DNA of 64,000 bases, from NCBI RefSeq assembly GCF_021018895.1, contig NC_079386.1, forward strand, positions 4,631,835 to 4,695,834, written 5' to 3'. The translations under genes and the position numbers were made by a program. Origin of the DNA: Seriola aureovittata. Taxonomy: Eukaryota > Chordata > Actinopteri > Carangiformes > Carangidae. Below the pieces are notes generated by a model, which was given only the letters and a program-made list of their open reading frames with translations, made no database searches and was not told the DNA's origin. Below are positions 61,145 to 64,000 of the stretch, piece after piece (the stretch's first letter is position 1; each line of letters opens with the position of its first letter).

Positions 61145-64000
61145 CATGCTGCTGGATCGCTAACTCATTGTATAGCAAGGTATATAAAATATCAGTATAC
61201 TACTCTGTGAAATATAAAACGTCATAGTATTGTAAGGCACAAAACGTCACAGTATAGTAAGACATAAAATTTCAAAAAATGCCATAGTATACTAAGGCAT
61301 AAAAATGGCAAAAAACGTCATAGTATAGTCAGGCACAAAACGTCACAGTATAGTAAGGCAAAAAAATGCCAAAAAAATACATATTATAGTAGAGCATAAA
61401 ATTTCAAAAAACGTAATAGTATAGTATGGCATAAAATTTCAAAAAACATCATAGTATATTAAGGCATATAAATGGCAAAAAACATCATAGTATAGTCAGG
61501 CACAAAACTTCACAGTATAGTAAGGCATAAAAATGCCAAAAAAATACATATTATAGTACAGCATAAAAATGGCAGAAAACGTCATAGTATAGTATGGCAT
61601 AAAATTTCAAAAAACGTCATAGTATATTAAGGCATAAAAATGGCAAAAAACGTCATAGTATAGTCAGGCACAAAACGTCACAGTATAGTAAGGCGAAAAA
61701 ATGCCAAAAAAAGTCATATTATAGTAGAGCATAAAAATGTAAAAAAACGTCATAGTATAGTATGGCATAAAATTTCAAAAAATGTCATAGTATATTAAGG
61801 CATATAAATGGCAAAAAACATCATAGTATAGTCAGGCAAAAAACGTCACAGTATAGTAAGGCATAAAAATGCCAAAAAAAATACATATTATAGTACAGCA
61901 TAAAAATGGCAGAAAACGTCATAGTATAGTATGGCATAAAATTTCAAAAAACGTAATTGTGTATTAAGGCATAAAAATGGCAAAAAACGTCATAGTATAG
62001 TCAGGCACAAAACGTCACAGTATAGTAAGGCAAAAAAATGCCAAAAAAAGTCATATTATAGTAGAGCTAAAAATGTAAAAAAAGTCATAGTATTGTATGG
62101 CATAACATTTCAAAAAAACATCATAGTATAATAAGGCATAAAAATGGCAAAAAACGTCATAGTATAGTCAGGCACAAAACGTCACAGTATAGTAAGGCAT
62201 AAAAAAACAAAAAAATACATATTATAGTAGAGCATAAAAATGGCAAAAAAGTCATAGTATAGTATGGCATAAAATTTCAAAAAATTTCTTAGTATAATAA
62301 GGCATAAAAATGGCAAAAAACATCATAGTATAGTCAGGCACAAAACGTCACAGTATAGTAAGGCAAAAAAATGCCATAAAAATACATATTATAGTACAGC
62401 ATAAAAATGGCAGAAAACATCATAGTATAGTATGGCATAAAATTTCAAAAAACGTCATAGTATATTAAGGCATAAAAATGGCAAAAAACGTCATAGTATA
62501 GTCAGGCACAAAACGTAACAGTATAGTAAGGCAAAAAAATGCCAAAAAAAGTCATATTATAGTAGAGTATAAAAATGGCAAAAAACGTCATAGTATAGTA
62601 TGGCATAAAATTTCAAAAAATTTCATAGTATAATAAGGCATAAAAATGGCAAAAAACATCATAGTATAGTCAGGCACAAAACGTCACAGTATAGTAAGGC
62701 AAAAAAATGCCAAAAAAATACATATTATAGTAGAGCATAAAATTTCAAAAAACGTCATAGTATAGTATGGCATAAAATTTCAAAAAAACATCATAGTATA
62801 TAAGGCATATAAATGGCAAAAAACATCATAGTATAGTCAGGCACAAAACTTCACAGTATAGTAAGGCATAAAAATGCAAAAAAATACATATTATAGTACA
62901 GCATAAAAATGGCAGAAAACGTCATAGTATAGTATGCATAAAATTTCAAAAAACGTCATAGTATATTAAGGCATAAAAATGGCAAAAAACGTCATAGTAT
63001 AGTCAGGCACAAAACGTCACAGTATAGTAAGGCGAAAAAATGCCAAAAAAAGTCATATTATAGTAGAGCATAAAAATGTAAAAAAACGTCATAGTATTAG
63101 TATGGCATAAAATTTCAAAAAATGTCATAGTATATTAAGGCATATAAATGGCAAAAAACATCATTGTATAGTCAGGCAAAAAACGTCACAGTATAGTAAG
63201 GCATAAAAATGCCAAAAAAAATACATATTATAGTACAGCATAAAAATGGCAGAAAACGTCATAGTATAGTATGGCATAAAATTTCAAAAAACGTCATGGT
63301 ATAATAAGACATAAAAATGGCAAAAAACGTCATAGTATAGTCAGGCACAAAACGTCACAGTATAGTAAGGCATAAAAATGGCAAAAAACATCATAGTATA
63401 GTCAGGCACAAAACGTCACAGTATAGTAAGGCATAAAAATGCCAAAAAAATACATATTATAGTAGAGCATAAAATTTCAAAAAATGTCATAGTATATTAA
63501 GGCATAAAAATGGCAAAAAACATCATAGTATAGTCAGGCACAAAACGTCACAGTATAGTAAGGCATAAAAATGCCAAAAAAAGTCATATTATAGTAGAGC
63601 ATAAAAATGTAAAAAAACGTCATAGTATTGTATGGCATAAAATTTCAAAAAACGTCATAGTATAATAAGGCATAAAAATGGCAAAAAACGTCATAGTATA
63701 GTCAGGCACAAAACGTCACAGTATAGTAAGGCATAAAAATGCCAAAAAAATACATATTATAGTAGATCATAAAAATGGCAAAAAACGTCATAGTATAGTA
63801 TGGCATAAAATTTCAAAAAACGTCATAGTATAATAAGGCATAAAAATGGCAAAAAACGTCATAGTATAGTCAGGCACAAAACGTCACAGTATAGTAAGGC
63901 ATAAAAATGCCAAAAAAATACATATTATAGTAGAGCACAAAAATGGAAAAAAAAGTCATAGTATAGTATGCATAAAATTTCAAAAAACGTCATAGTATAA

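Larger units (their letters stand above)
40339..64000 (+). repeat. A+T-rich satellite with higher-order structure, continues past right edge
   Basis: Tandem monomers of 35, 36 and 25 bp with a shared core gtcatagtatag. Types seen: cataaaattt + caaaaaacgtcatagtatagtatgg (35); cataaaaatggcaaaaaacg + tcatagtatagtcagg (36); cacaaaacgtcacagtatagtaagg (25); cataaaaatgccaaaaaaat + acatattatagtagag (36). These follow one another in recurring order, giving blocks of four or more monomers that are themselves duplicated at several scales. Frames of 60-70 codons arise because 36 is a multiple of three; no gene is present. 56.0-59.8 kb and 61.2-64.0 kb are plain array. The array is 23.7 kb long to the window edge. 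Confidence 0.95.

Noticed and set aside
40339..64000. CRISPR-like array
   Set aside because: The repeats are directly adjacent with no unique spacers, and the rest of the window is eukaryotic; this is a satellite.

Overview
The window looks like nuclear DNA of a ray-finned (probably percomorph) fish. Genes have short introns with GT-AG splice sites. There are long (GT)n/(CA)n microsatellites, fish-type SINE, LINE, MITE and LTR remnants, a TCF/LEF-type HMG-box gene, and a cluster of small single-V-domain immunoglobulin receptors of the sort teleosts expand in tandem. All gene models are read from splice sites, phase and exon similarity between copies; no transcript or database evidence was available.

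Layout. (1) 1-9 kb: the 5' end of a receptor gene leaving the left edge (1-38, minus), then two receptor genes on the minus strand, A (2027-3662) and B (6265-8792), with three MITE-like insertions. (2) 9.5-10.8 kb: an inverted, internally deleted receptor pseudogene on the plus strand, followed by a LINE reverse-transcriptase relic. (3) 12.8-16.3 kb, plus strand: an eight-exon HMG-box gene. (4) 16.9-28.6 kb: a tandem segmental duplication. Copy 1 (16941-22562) carries receptor D; copy 2 (22563-28606) carries receptors E and F. Copy 1 has gained a solo LTR and a SINE and has lost the F segment; the lengths balance to about 50 bp. (5) 28.6-39.1 kb: receptor I, an LTR-flanked non-autonomous retroelement, two receptor relics, and receptor J, a recent copy of I that has no leader exon. 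(6) 39.3 kb to the right edge: a very large A+T-rich satellite of 25/35/36-bp monomers with several levels of higher-order repetition, one strand switch near 40.34 kb, and two clusters (13 units) of tRNA-like sequences with pol III A- and B-box matches.

The receptors share one plan: signal-peptide exon, one V-set exon (phase 1 at both ends), optional hinge exon, transmembrane exon, short cytoplasmic exon, and a last exon that in D, E, I and J carries an ITIM-like tyrosine motif. Members differ in the parts that set signalling. D, E, I and J look inhibitory. A and B have lost the membrane-proximal tyrosine. F has a lysine inside its membrane span and a truncated tail, as expected of an activating partner. 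The cluster therefore resembles a paired-receptor locus evolving by tandem duplication, V-exon diversification and tail loss. I could not assign it to a named family (NITR, DICP, CD300-like); no J-like FGxG motif follows the V domain.
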